From Scenedesmus sp. ARA3 (lineage: Eukaryota; Chlorophyta; Chlorophyceae; Sphaeropleales; Scenedesmaceae): a DNA stretch of 55,601 bases. The stretch is taken from positions 1 through 55,601 of the forward strand of contig RWJK01000902.1 in assembly GCA_004335835.1 (NCBI GenBank), written 5' to 3'. A program made the translations under genes and the position numbers. The notes beneath the pieces were generated by a model. It was not told the DNA's origin. It did no database searches and worked only from the letters and a program-made list of their open reading frames with translations. Below, one piece after another: positions 1 to 9,994 of this stretch. Each line of letters starts with the position of its first letter. Positions within the stretch are counted from its first letter, which is position 1.

Positions 1-58
<58 letters not shown>
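1..58. repeat. (CTG)n triplet run at the window start
   Basis: About 19 uninterrupted CTG units. The run leads into TTTTGCAG, the 3' splice site of the first recognisable exon at 66, so it is the end of an intron of the cytochrome b561-type gene. The same arrangement, a CTG run directly before a CAG acceptor, recurs through the window. Because the window opens inside the run, the gene's 5' part is missing. Confidence 0.9.
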
Positions 59-60
<2 letters not shown>

Positions 61-65
61 TGCAG

Positions 66-1077
66 CTGCTGATGGGCCTGATCCGCCCGTCCGCGTCCGC
101 CCCCACCATGCGCCGCCACGCCTGGGACGTGGGCCACACCGTGCTGGGCCGCTCTGCAATGATGCTGGGGGTGCTCAACGCCATTCTCGGCATCTTCATC
201 TTCGTCAGCGGCTATGGAGGTGGGTGTGTTTACGCACTTGCGTGATTCACAAACACAGCGTGTGATGGGCTGTGTGTGGTTGCCTGTATCTGTGCTATTG
301 CCTGGCAGAGAGTCGGATGTACACCCACGTCGTGTGATGGTCTAGGGTTTGATACGAGGTTCGATGTGGGCCACACCGTGCTGGGCCGCTCTGCGATGAT
401 GCTCGGGGTGCTGAATGCCAAACTTGGCATCTTCATCTTCGTCAGCGGCTATGGAGGTGGGTTCCTGGCAGCGATCCTGTCACTAAACATTGGAATGTGA
501 ACGGTGAGCGGTGTGATAATGCTCGGGGTGCTGAATGCAATGGTGTACTCGGCATCTTCATCTTTGGAGGTAGTAGGTACAGGAGTCACATGCATATGTA
601 CTTGTGTATGTGCACAGCGTGTGCTAGGCTGTGTGTTGCCGTAGGTGGCTGTGTGCTGTGCTGTGCTGTGCTGTGCTGTGTGCTGTGCTAGGCTGTGCTA
701 GGCTGTGTGTTGCCGTAGGTGGCTGTGTGCTGTGCTGTGCTGTGCTGTGCTGTGTGCTGTGCTAGGCTGTGCTAGGCTGTGCTAGGCTGTGTGTTGCCGT
801 AGGTGGCTGTGCCACTGCCTTGCGGCGCATCTGGATGTGTATACACGCTGTGAGATAGGCTTGGGCCGCGTTGCATTGGACGTGGGCCTCACAACGCTGG
901 CCCGGTCCGCAATGATAGCTAGGGGCGATGATAGGGGCGCTGAATGCCATTCAGCACACCTTCATCTGCTGCTGCTGCTACTGCTGTTGTGGTGTTTGTT
1001 GTAACTTGCAGGACACCTCACCACCTGGGGCGGCCTTTGTGCAGCAGCTCTGGCAGCAACAAGCACCATCACTCCAC

Positions 1078-1171
<94 letters not shown>

Positions 1172-1953
1172 GGTGTTTGCTGTAACTTGCAGGACACCTC
1201 ACCACCTGGGGCGGCCTCTGTGCAGCAGCCCTGGCAGCAACAACTATCATCCCTTCACCTCCTGCTGCTGCTGCTGCTGCTGCTGTGCTTTCTGTTGCAA
1301 CTTGCAGGACACCTCACCACCTGGGGCGGCCTCTGTGCAGCAGCTCTGACAGCCATCAATCTGCTGCAGTACATCTGCGACAGGCAGGAGAAATTCGCAG
1401 TGCTCAAGCGGGACCGGGAGCTGGCGGCGGCTGTTACTAATTCTGTTACTGCCAAGGATGTAACAGATGACGGCGTTGATGCAGACGACGGCTCGCCACA
1501 TAAAAAGCACGCCGGCAGCTGGGTTGCTCGGAAGCTGACAGCTTCGAATTTGAAGAAGCATCAGGCGGCGGCGGCTGCAGCAGCGGCGGCAGCAGCAGCA
1601 GCGGCGCAGCCACCGAGTGGGCAAGGTGGAACCAGTGATGGTGCCGCGGGGCTGAGTCATGCTGATGTGCATGATGTGCATAATGCACATGATGATGCGG
1701 CAGGGTTTGGCGGCCGTGGGTTCAATGAGCCGTCAGGTGGCAATGCATATGCATACGATGGCCCAGACCATGCCATGTTTAGCCAGCCGCCGCCACACCC
1801 ACAGCAGCAGCACTACCAGCCGCCACAGCAGCAGCAGCAGCAGTACCAGCCAGGTGAGCCAGATCAGCAGTTCAGCTTTGGCCAGGGGCCGTTTGCTGCT
1901 GCTTTGAACAGTCAGCCGCAGGGCTTTGGGCAGCCGCCGCTGCCGCCACTGGC

Positions 1954-1985
<32 letters not shown>

Positions 1986-2053
1986 TGGGCCATGGCTTTG
2001 GTCAGCAGGATGGGCTGCTACCACCCCAACAGCCGCCCTTTGGGAGGTACTAG
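66..2053 (+). CDS. Cytochrome b561-type membrane protein (possibly with DOMON), 5'-partial
   Basis: Two exons are modelled: 66-219, and 1308-2053 ending in TAG. The 66-219 exon ends in phase 1 and the last exon joins it in frame. The first exon encodes RPSASAPTMRRHAW, then VGHTVLGR and a hydrophobic helix (GVLNAILGIFIFVSG). This matches the fifth-helix region of cytochrome b561 domains, where R-x-x-W is followed by a His before LGR; that His is a haem-ligand candidate. The next exon starts with a further helix (GGLCAAALTAINLLQYI), then a charged tail of about 220 residues rich in Ala and Gln that ends in PPFGRY. Family proteins move electrons across membranes (ascorbate or ferric reductase). 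The N-terminal helices, and any DOMON domain, lie outside the window. The 1.1-kb intron holds decayed copies of both exon edges. The call rests on one and a half helices, so the subfamily is open. Confidence 0.6.
360..960 (+). repeat. Echoes of the 66-219 exon inside its downstream intron
   Basis: Copies of the 3' part of the upstream exon lie at about 360-453 (from the GATGTGGGCCACACC segment through the GT donor, near identical), 516-570 (only the LGVLNA and GIFIF parts) and 867-960 (strongly decayed). The first copy keeps an intact GTGGGT donor. None has a convincing acceptor, so they look like donor-side duplicates rather than usable exons. Confidence 0.8.
600..815. repeat. Tandem TGTGC/GGCTGTG low-complexity repeat in intron
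   Basis: The intron contains runs of CTGTG and a longer unit (GCTAGGCTGTG, then TTGCCGTAGGTGG), present about three times at roughly 625, 690 and 785. No coding signal is seen. Confidence 0.75.
1012..1240 (+). repeat. Acceptor-side echoes of the last cytochrome b561 exon, with long CTG run
   Basis: The start of the last exon (after CTTGCAG: GACACCTCACCACCTGGGG) appears three times: 1012-1060, 1192-1240, and the in-frame copy at 1308. Each copy has its own CTTGCAG acceptor. Between the first two lies a CTG run of about 31 units (about 1078-1171); a shorter run precedes the third. Only the third copy continues into the open tail exon. Confidence 0.85.
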
Positions 2054-2535
2054 GTTCTAGGGTTTGGGTGTCAGGGCGTGTGTGCGTGCGTGTGAGTTAG
2101 GCTTGGCTGCACTGCTGCATGCCAGCACAGCTGGAGCTAAAGGCAGCAGAGCAGCTGAGGCATGTGCAGGGCTTTGGGCAGCCGCCACTGGCCCAGCAGC
2201 AGCAGCAGCAGCAGCAGCAAGTGGGCCATGGCTTTGGTCAGCAGGATGGACTGCTATCGCCCCCACAGCCGCCCTTTGGGAGGTACTAGATTCTAGGGTT
2301 TGGGTGTCAGGGTGTATGCGGCCGTCAGACGTGCGTGTGAGTTAGGCTTGGCTGCACTGCTGCACGCTAGCACAGCTGGAGCTTTGGGTAGCAGAGCAGC
2401 TGAGGCATGTGCAGGGCTTTGGGCAGCCGCCGCTGCTGCCACTGGCATAGCAGCAGCAGCAGCAGGGCCATGGCTTTGGTCAGCATGATGGACTGCCGCC
2501 TCCACCACAGCCGCCTTTTGGGAGGTACTAGGGTT
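1918..2535 (+). repeat. Three tandem copies of the terminal exon end (period about 247 bp)
   Basis: The segment encoding the last 40 or so residues (GFGQPP, Q-run, GHGFGQQDG, PPFGRY, stop) plus about 120 bp of downstream sequence is repeated at about 1918, 2167 and 2412. The first copy carries the functional stop at 2053. The second and third lie in the 3' UTR or beyond, and each ends with its own TACTAG. The internal Q-run differs in length between copies. Confidence 0.85.
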
Positions 2536-5402
2536 GTAGAGTTGCAGGGTTTTGGTGTGAGGGTGTGTGTGACAGGCTTGCTCGTCTGCACAAACAGCAC
2601 AGGCAGATCTGCGGACAGCAGGAGCAGATGCACTTGCAGCAGGGGTCACAGCCTGTAGTTGGTGCGTGTTTCACAAGTAATGATGCTGACATTGCAGTGT
2701 TGTACGATGTTATGCCTGGCAGGTCTGTTTAATGCCGAGCATTTGTGTCAAAGGCGGTGGTTTAAGATGATAGTGGTTACAGAGGTTGACCTGGTGTTGG
2801 CCATATCCCATGTGGTGGCTGTTACATTGCGGCATTGGAAGCGCACAGCTGTGCAACACAGTGTCTGCAATGATGGTGCTTGCAGATATGCTGGTGTTTG
2901 GTGTTGGCATATCTCATGCGGTGGCTGTGCATTTGTGGCACTGGAAGTGCCCAGCTGTGTTTCGTTGCTGCCGTGAATTTGGGTTTATACAGTTGGTGTT
3001 ACAGCAAGGCGGGGTTTGGGAATTGTGCGTGCCTGTGAGTCTGTGTGTGTGAAGCCATTCTGTGCAGCCTAGGCTGGTGTTGGGCAAAATGCACTCTGAC
3101 AAAGCATGCACAGTTCATCATGTTCTGCACCGGCAGCTGCGGGTCGTGCACAGTGGGAGGTCAGCGCATGCTGCTGCTGCTGCTGCTGCTGGTTTGGCTG
3201 CTGCTGCTGTTGTGGCTGCTGCAGCAACGGCAGAGAGTGACGCAGCTGTCACTAGATCTATTGCACTTGCGTGAGCGTCAGGTGTGCGTGCACACCCTGC
3301 GATACACCGTTTCCTACCAGCTTCTGCACACCATGTCTCATATGCTGCTTCTGCACGCGTGTGCTTTAAGTGCGGTTACGTACAGCGTACGCAGTTTACT
3401 CGACTTTGCCTTCCAGGCTGTGGGTCATATATTTGGTAGCGGGTAGGGGAAAGGTTTTGGGTGACTGCAGGGTTTTGCAGTCTTGTGTTTCGAGCATCGT
3501 ACAGCTTTGCGTGTTTTCACACTCTGGCAGCATCCAGCAGCAGATTGTTGTGTGCTTTGTATGGCTGGTACGTCAGGAGATACTGCACGGTGCCTAGCCA
3601 CTTTGGGAGGTGCGCTGGTGCATTTTGGCTAGCTGGGTGCTCTTTGTGTTGTTCAAATTCGGTTGGTTTGCAGGAGGTGATTTGCAGTGGTGCACTCTCC
3701 TGCCGCAGCACGGGTACTACCTTGTACTAGAATTGATGGCAAGCGGCAGCTGCCTGTGAGCTGATACAGTCACACTAGTGGTTGGTAGCGGGTGAGTTCC
3801 TGCGTGCTGGTGGTTTGCTGTGTCACACCGAGCTCTGGCAGTAAGGCCTGCTGCGCCAGCACTTTGCTTTCTGGTTGTTGGTTTGGACTGTCTAGATGAG
3901 GCTGCGAGGGCAGTAGAAGTGATCGTGCGCCGCAGGCGGCATGCTCGCACATGCAGTGGCACTGCTGTATAACAGGTGCGCTCAGCGCATGTTTGGTGAT
4001 TGGCTGCCACTGGCATATTTATATGCGGCACAGCTTCGCGCCGCGTATTTGACATCCTGTGCCATGCTGCGTGGATCTGTCATTTGCTGTGACCTTGTTC
4101 AGGGCTAGTCGGGTCTACTGGCGTGTTTGGCCATCCAGCTAGCCTGCTTGCTGGGCTTTGTTCTGTTCGCGCAACATGATTCATATTATCAAGAATGTTT
4201 TGTATATAAACAGCACACTGCGACTGTTGTTGTGCCTGCTTGCCCAGCACCAAGCTGGTCACATTGGACGCGCCCTAGCATGTCAGTAGTACTGCTGCGA
4301 CCCTTGCAGCACGAAAGATTAGGTTGGTGCCAGGTGCCACCTGTCACATTCTGCCATATTCTGTCAGGTGCAGTGCACCCGCCAGCTGCTGCACGCACTG
4401 CCGTAGAACAGCACTTGCGCTTGGAGTGCCAGGAGACTTTGGCAGGGGTCTTCCTGGCTCAGCATTGCTTGAAGGTGCGCAGCTGTGCATGACCAGCGTA
4501 CTTCGGTATCCTGGCTTTGTATAGAATTAGTCATTTTACAGCACTTGTGCATGTGACCAGAATGCACAAAACTATGGCTTTGGCTGCGGCAGTAAGCACT
4601 GTCGCAGCAATTCATGACTGCCTGTTGCTGTTGTGAGCCATGCATTTGGTTGCACACGTGCCTGAGTTGTCGATGCACGTGCTGGCACAGCAAGTCACTA
4701 GCGACGTGCTGCTACGTGAAGGGCATGGACTTTTGTGCCACCAGGTCCTGCCGTTTTGCGCACTGGTGTGTGGCGATCCAGGAAGTGCAGCTGGCACTCC
4801 AGTTGTTGTGCTGCACACGTTTGCTGGTGTGCCTTGTACGTGCTGCTGTTTTTGTCACTGGCACAATCGTCATTCTGCTGACCACACTGCCTAGGGATCC
4901 GTGTGCAGGGCTTGTCACAGCTGTCATCAGGCGTGCCTGTATGTTGCGCCCCTGCCTGATGGGCATATTGTGTCGCCACAGTGGCTGGCCTCCCTGCCAT
5001 CGTCATCCATGAGTAACCATTCACACAACAGAGGAGGAGCTGAGCATCATCGTGCAGTTGTGGTGTTCTCACTGGCGCGCAGTTGTGCTGGCATGCCTGT
5101 GACTGCGAAACTGTATCACAGTGTGAGCACCTTCGTAAATTGTGATTGAGGTTTCAAGCCTAGAGAGGCAATCGCAGTTGACTGGCTGTAGCTGTAACAT
5201 GTCAGGTGTAACACCCGAGGGGTTAGCTGACGCTGGTTAGGCTGTTACGTGCTGGCTGTTTTGCACCGAACAGTTCAGCTGCAATGCTTGCATGGCTTTG
5301 ATTTAATAAGTCAGTGCATGCTTGCTACACCGCGTCGACTCACGAAGGTGCCTTGAGAGCGTCCAAGCAAGCTACCTTTTTTCTCGCCATTTGTCGCCTA
5401 GA
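2536..5402. other. Intergenic region without a supported gene
   Basis: No ORF here shows domain-like composition or splice-consistent structure. The region is TG-rich. It contains a pair of diverged direct repeats of about 80 bp (2787-2865 and 2887-2965), a short CTG run near 3170-3200, and a dispersed repeat at 4425-4540. The stretch just before 5403 would be the promoter of the BTB-like pseudogene. Confidence 0.55.
4425..4540 (+). repeat. Dispersed repeat element, copy 1
   Basis: This 116-bp stretch aligns over nearly its whole length with 47534-47645: GTGCCAGGAGACTTTGG, then a core CATTGCTTGAAGGTGCGCAG, then CAGCGTCCTTCGG, ATCCTGGCTTTGT and TAGAATT..GTCATT. Shorter or diverged relatives lie at 15508-15566 (-), 15781-15813 (-), 32360-32445 (-), 32491-32549 (-), 32630-32680, 32778-32840 and 52515-52573. 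There are no clear terminal inverted repeats. It could be a SINE-like or UTR-derived element. Confidence 0.75.
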
Positions 5403-6614
5403 ATGTCCGCAAGCAGGAAAAAGCGGTCCGTCAAGGAGTATCTAGATGACAAGCCAAGATTGAAGATCGTGCTAGCAGCAGAGGATCAGCAGCAGCATGG
5501 CGAACCCTGGCGCCCTACTGTCACATCGTGCAGCTGTTCTCGCTGTGTGCAGCAGGCCTGCCGTCACAGCAAGCTGACAGTGAGACGGTCTGGGACCTCA
5601 GCAACATCCTCATAGATGGACAGCCGGTGCAGCGGGCCACAGTGGTGGCGTGGCTGAACTCATGCTACCAGTAAGTGTTGCAGACAGATGGTGACTGTAC
5701 TCGGGAGTACTGCCATTCCAACACCTGTGCAGTGAGGCAAGCATATCCCTGCTAACATGAATTTCAATGTCACATGCTACGGTGCCTGTGAATGCTCTAC
5801 GTGGCTGGGCTGACCGCCCCCTTTCTGCTGCTTGCAGGATCGTGTACACAGCTGACTACGAGTCACAGGAGGCTGCAGACAACCCAGCTCGCACCTTTGA
5901 GGGCCTGTACCGCCTGCTGGCCTTTGCAGACGCAGTGGACTCCACAGATGGCGTGCTGCAGAGGATGATGGCTGACGTGTCTGGATTGCAGCTGCACGCA
6001 CAGCTGGGGGAGCAGCAGCTGGTGCTTTGCCCAGGCGAGGGCAACTACTTGATAGTCGGCCTGCAGCTGTGTTGCTTCCAGTTTGGGGGTGACAGGTGCA
6101 CGAACATAGGCGAGCCAGCTGCCAGCAGTGAGCAGGCTGATGCCTTTAAGCAGCAGGTGGCAGCGCAGACGGAGCAACTGCTGTGGCTGACGTACAAAAT
6201 GCAGCTGGAGGCTCTGCTGCAGCGGCTGCATGCCTTTGTACAGTCCTGCTGCTTGTACCAAGACTATGTTCTGCGGGACATGGTGGACGCCATGTTCACA
6301 CCGCGCGTGCTGAGGCAGCAGGCGCGTCGGGCATGGCTGCAAGCAGGCAGGCGTTGGTGGACAGTGTGCTGATGCAGCAAGTGGTGTTCAGAAAGGCTGT
6401 GCTGAGTGCACAAGCAGCAGTGCTAAAGCCAATCAACCTCTCCAGCAAGAAGCAGGAGCTGCTGCAGTTTGAGGCTACGGTGCGCGAGAGCAGTCTGTTT
6501 GGCATACCAACAGCCACCAACGTGCGTGTGGAGCTGGACTTGTTTGGTGCATCGACAATGCAAGTCAATGACGACAAGTACTCTGTGCGCTTGTATGTAG
6601 GCGACCCCATGTAA
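5403..6614 (+). pseudogene. Frameshifted copy of the BTB-like gene at 7489
   Basis: This is a tandem paralogue of 7489-8693 with the same two-exon structure: 5403-5670, then 5838-6614 with GT-AG borders at the same places. It starts with the same SRKKRSVKEYLDDKPRLK segment. Two single-base deletions break it. One C is lost in the run after GGCGAACC near 5508, shifting the frame in exon 1. One base is lost near 6310, just after the FTPRVL motif. The frame that recovers after the second deletion still encodes LDLFGASTMQVN and stops at 6614, matching the end of the intact gene. Its only chance of being expressed intact would be if the deletions were assembly errors. Confidence 0.75.
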
Positions 6615-7488
6615 ACAGCTGTTGTTTCGACGGGCTGCATGTTGTGTTTGCTGCTGGGGCGCTGACTGGCCTGTTCAGCTGGAACGTGGCTGTCAAAGTC
6701 ACCATGGAACCACCTGGCTGCAGCACCATGCCTAAGTTTTGCTGGCAGAGTCACGGCCTTCCGTGCTGCTTTGTTACATCACCTTGCATGATTTGACCAG
6801 AATGGCCAGCCCAGCATCATCATTGTTTTTCTGGCAGGCGGCTTGCATTTCAGCGATGAAAGCTTGTTGCGGCTCCGCGCTTTCCTGCCCATGCCACCGG
6901 TTCTTTTGAGAGCAAGTTCACGTCTAACCTTGTACAAACCTGCTGAGGGCCCCTCCTGGTCCAACAGTGCATAGAGATGAGCAGCCTGCTGACGCTTCGT
7001 GTCTAGACTTTGTGTGAGGTGCTCTCTCACATGGCGTTATCCTGTCTGTCTGTGGCAGCCAGTTGGGCTGCAGTTGTTTTTGTTGTAGTTTTGTGCATGG
7101 GAGGGGTCCAGTTTAAAAAGACGAATCCATACAAAGGGTCCTGGCATGGACATGCAGTCACTGCTGCAGCGCTAGTGTAGCACACTTGATAAAGGTCACC
7201 TACGGTAGCTTTCGAGCTGGACCAACTTGAACTGAACCGTGATGCCATTGTTGAAGGAGTTCGGAGATCCTTGTGAAGATTCAAATGCTGTAGCACAGTC
7301 ATAAACTGCTGTAACTGTTACAGGTGTCGAGCAGCTAAACATTGTGCTGTTGTGTCACTGAACGGCTCCTGTTGTCCACAGGTGGCGTTTAATTACTTAA
7401 TCGCTGTCGTGTGGATTGCATGCTTGCAGCTCCGCTGCTGTGTTTAGCCTTTGGAGGGAACTCCAACTTCATCCCGCCAGCATTGTAA
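6615..7488. other. Spacer between the two BTB-like copies
   Basis: About 870 bp with no supported gene. Short ORFs on the minus strand (6779-7030, 7027-7302) have no recognisable features. The spacer presumably carries the 3' end of the broken copy and the promoter of the intact one. Confidence 0.5.
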
Positions 7489-8693
7489 ATGTCCACAAGC
7501 AGGAGAAAGCGGTCGGTCAAAGAGTACCTAGATGACAAGCCCAGACTAAAAATGGTGCTAGCAGCAGGCGATCAGCAGCAGGATGGCGAACCCCTGGCGC
7601 CCTACTGTCACATCGTGCAGCTGTTCTCGCTGTGTGCAGCGGGCCTGCCCTCACAGCAAGCTGACAGTGAGACAGTCTGGGACCTCAGCAACATCCTCTT
7701 AGATGGACAGCCGGTGCAGCGGGCCACAGTGGTGGCTTGGCTCAATACGTGCTACCAGTAAGTACTGCAGACAGATGTGTCTGGGCATGCTGTTATCTGC
7801 TGCAGGAAGCCCACTACTGGAAGCAAAGCATTCTTGATAGCTTTGCTGTTGTTATCTGCAAACACTGTCTTTGACAGTACTCACCGTCCTCTACCTCCGC
7901 TTGCAGGATCGTGTACAAGGCTGATTATGAGGCACAGGAGCAGCAGGACAACCCAGCTCTCACCTTTGAGGGCCTGTACAGGCTGCTGGCCTTCGCAGAT
8001 GCAGTCGACTCCACAGACGGCTTGATGGAGAGGCTGACGGCTGACCTGTCTGGACTGAAGCTGCATGCGCAGCTTGGAGAGCAGCAGCTGGTGCTGTGCC
8101 CGGGCGAGGGCGACTATGTGATTGACGACTTGCAGGTAGAGCGTTACCCCTATGGAGGCTACAGCTTTACGTACATAGGCCAGAAGGCTGCCAACAGCGA
8201 GCAGCAGGACGCTTTCATAGAGCAGGTGGCAGCGCAGACGGAGCAGCTGCTGCGGCTGGCCTACAGGCTGCAGCTGGAGCCGCTGGCGCAGCGGCTGCAT
8301 AGCTTTGTGCGGTCGTCGTGTTTGTATGCTAACTCTATGTTGCGCGGCCGGGTGGATGACGTATTCACGCCGCGTGTGCTGGATGCAGCTGGTGCGTCTG
8401 GCATGGCGGCAAGCAAGCAGGCTGTGGTTGACGGCGTGCTCTTGCAGGAATTTGTGTTTGGAGAATATGCTGAGGCCGCGGTTAATGGCCGAACAGCAGT
8501 GCTAGAGCCGCTTGATCTTTCGGAAGAGCAGCAGGAGCCGCTTGTGTTGGAGGCCAAGGTTGTGCACGGAAGTCTCATCGGCATACCCAGCGGCTCAAAA
8601 GTGCGCCTGGAGCTAGACCTGTTTGGCAAATCAACGATGCAGGTCAATGAAGACGTGCACCATTTGCATCTGTGCATAGGCCGTCGCAAGTGA
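7489..8693 (+). CDS. BTB/POZ-like protein of unknown function, 351 aa
   Basis: Two exons, 7489-7757 and 7907-8693, join in phase 2 through a GTAAGT donor and a TTGCAG acceptor. The start is the first ATG, followed by a basic stretch (SRRKRSVKEYLDDKPR). An HIVQLFSLCAAGLPSQQ segment is followed by VWDLSNILLDGQPVQRATV and WLNTCYQ, then LYRLLAFADAVDST. A hydrophobic pattern followed by a helical pair with ADAV resembles the C-terminal half of divergent BTB/POZ folds. BTB proteins are protein-interaction adaptors, often for cullin ligases, but no partner can be named here. The second half (residues 180-351) has no recognised domain. The tandem frameshifted copy shows that the family is duplicating locally. 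The BTB assignment is weak; the gene model itself is firm. Confidence 0.65.
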
Positions 8694-9994
8694 GCAGCAG
8701 TGAATGGCATTGCTGCGGGCTGTTCCAGTGCCTTTGGGTCCAGGCAGTGGTCCAGGCTGACATGTTGTTGCTACTGGGCACTCGACAAAAGCATCAGGTG
8801 CTGTGTACTTTTCCCCCCAATCCAGGTGGGTCTCGGGCCAGAGGCAGTGGTGCTGTGGCATGAATGGTTGTATGCTGGTGATGGTGATAATGATGGTCAG
8901 CTGTCCGAGGCTGCTGTTCTGCGAGCGTCTCCCAGCTTGCTCCGCCATGAATTGGCTGCAGGAGTCGCCACATGTGTATCATCCAGGTGTGCAGGGTTAT
9001 TTTGAACAACGCAGTACTGTGCCAGCTGCAGCAGCAGCAGCAGCAGTGAATGAGATTGAGCACAGCCTGGTGCAGGGCTGTAGTGTGCGTGTATAGCGTC
9101 GTTGTGACTGCCTCAGGCCTCCGTGCGTACCATATTCTGCCTGCAGGGTTCGCAGGGTGTGGCAGGGTCATGTCCGGTGCAGCAGGCGGTGATTGCATGA
9201 TGCTGGCGGTTGGCAGCAGCGCTCTGGCGCAGTGCTGTACCTCAGGCTATTGTGTTTAGACCGAGTTGTCATGCTGCAACATGACCAGCCCAGCAACACT
9301 CCTATGCTGAATGGCCTGTGATGACACTGTGTGTGATGCAGAGTTCTGAGTATAGCAATAATGCGTAGTATGCCGGACACTTGAGGTTTTGGAACGAGCT
9401 TGAGGACCGCAGCATATCCTGCACATCACCAGCACTGTGAGTGCCTCTGTTGGGTCCGTTGTCACCGTTGAAGGCTTGATCTGTGTGCCAGCAAATAGTG
9501 TGGTGGCTGGTGACGCAAGTGCAGTCGTGGTGCTGTGACTGCACCAAGAACAAGTAACGTTAATTAGAAGCATGCACACTGCCGCACAATTGGATTTGAG
9601 ACCACACGCGTCCTGCAAGCGTGATGTCTCCACACCAGCCTCCCTACAGGGTCCAAGCCCCACTTTGTGCATGTACAGGCAAGCGCCAGTATGAGTTGCA
9701 GCAAGAACAAGGTCAAGCGGTGCAGCATTTCATGCACGCAAATGCGGTCCACAGCAATTGTGCAGTGTCTCCACTGGGACTTAGATGGGTGCGAGGCAGC
9801 ACGTCAACTGACCAATGTCACTGACAAACCAACCCAAAGCTCCACCGTGTACACCACAAGTCCTTCAGGTGAGCTGTCAAAGTGACCTGTGCTGCAATCT
9901 TTGATTGTTAAGAGGTGCTTGCATCGACCTTCATCACTTGTTTGTGGATTCGGTGACAGCAGCAGTGGTTGACCCGTTGCAAGCAGTTGTCAGC
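8694..9994. other. Intergenic region upstream of the serine acetyltransferase gene
   Basis: No gene supported. It has a short GCA run near 9030 and no ORF with recognisable features. An in-frame ATG at 9905 could extend the next gene upstream by 30 codons. Confidence 0.5.

Noticed and set aside
928..1250. Leu-, Cys-, Ala- or Ser-rich ORFs on both strands around 928-1250 and at other triplet runs
   Set aside because: CTG/CAG runs are open in all six frames, so they make long ORFs without meaning. Only frames that join to recognisable domains were kept.
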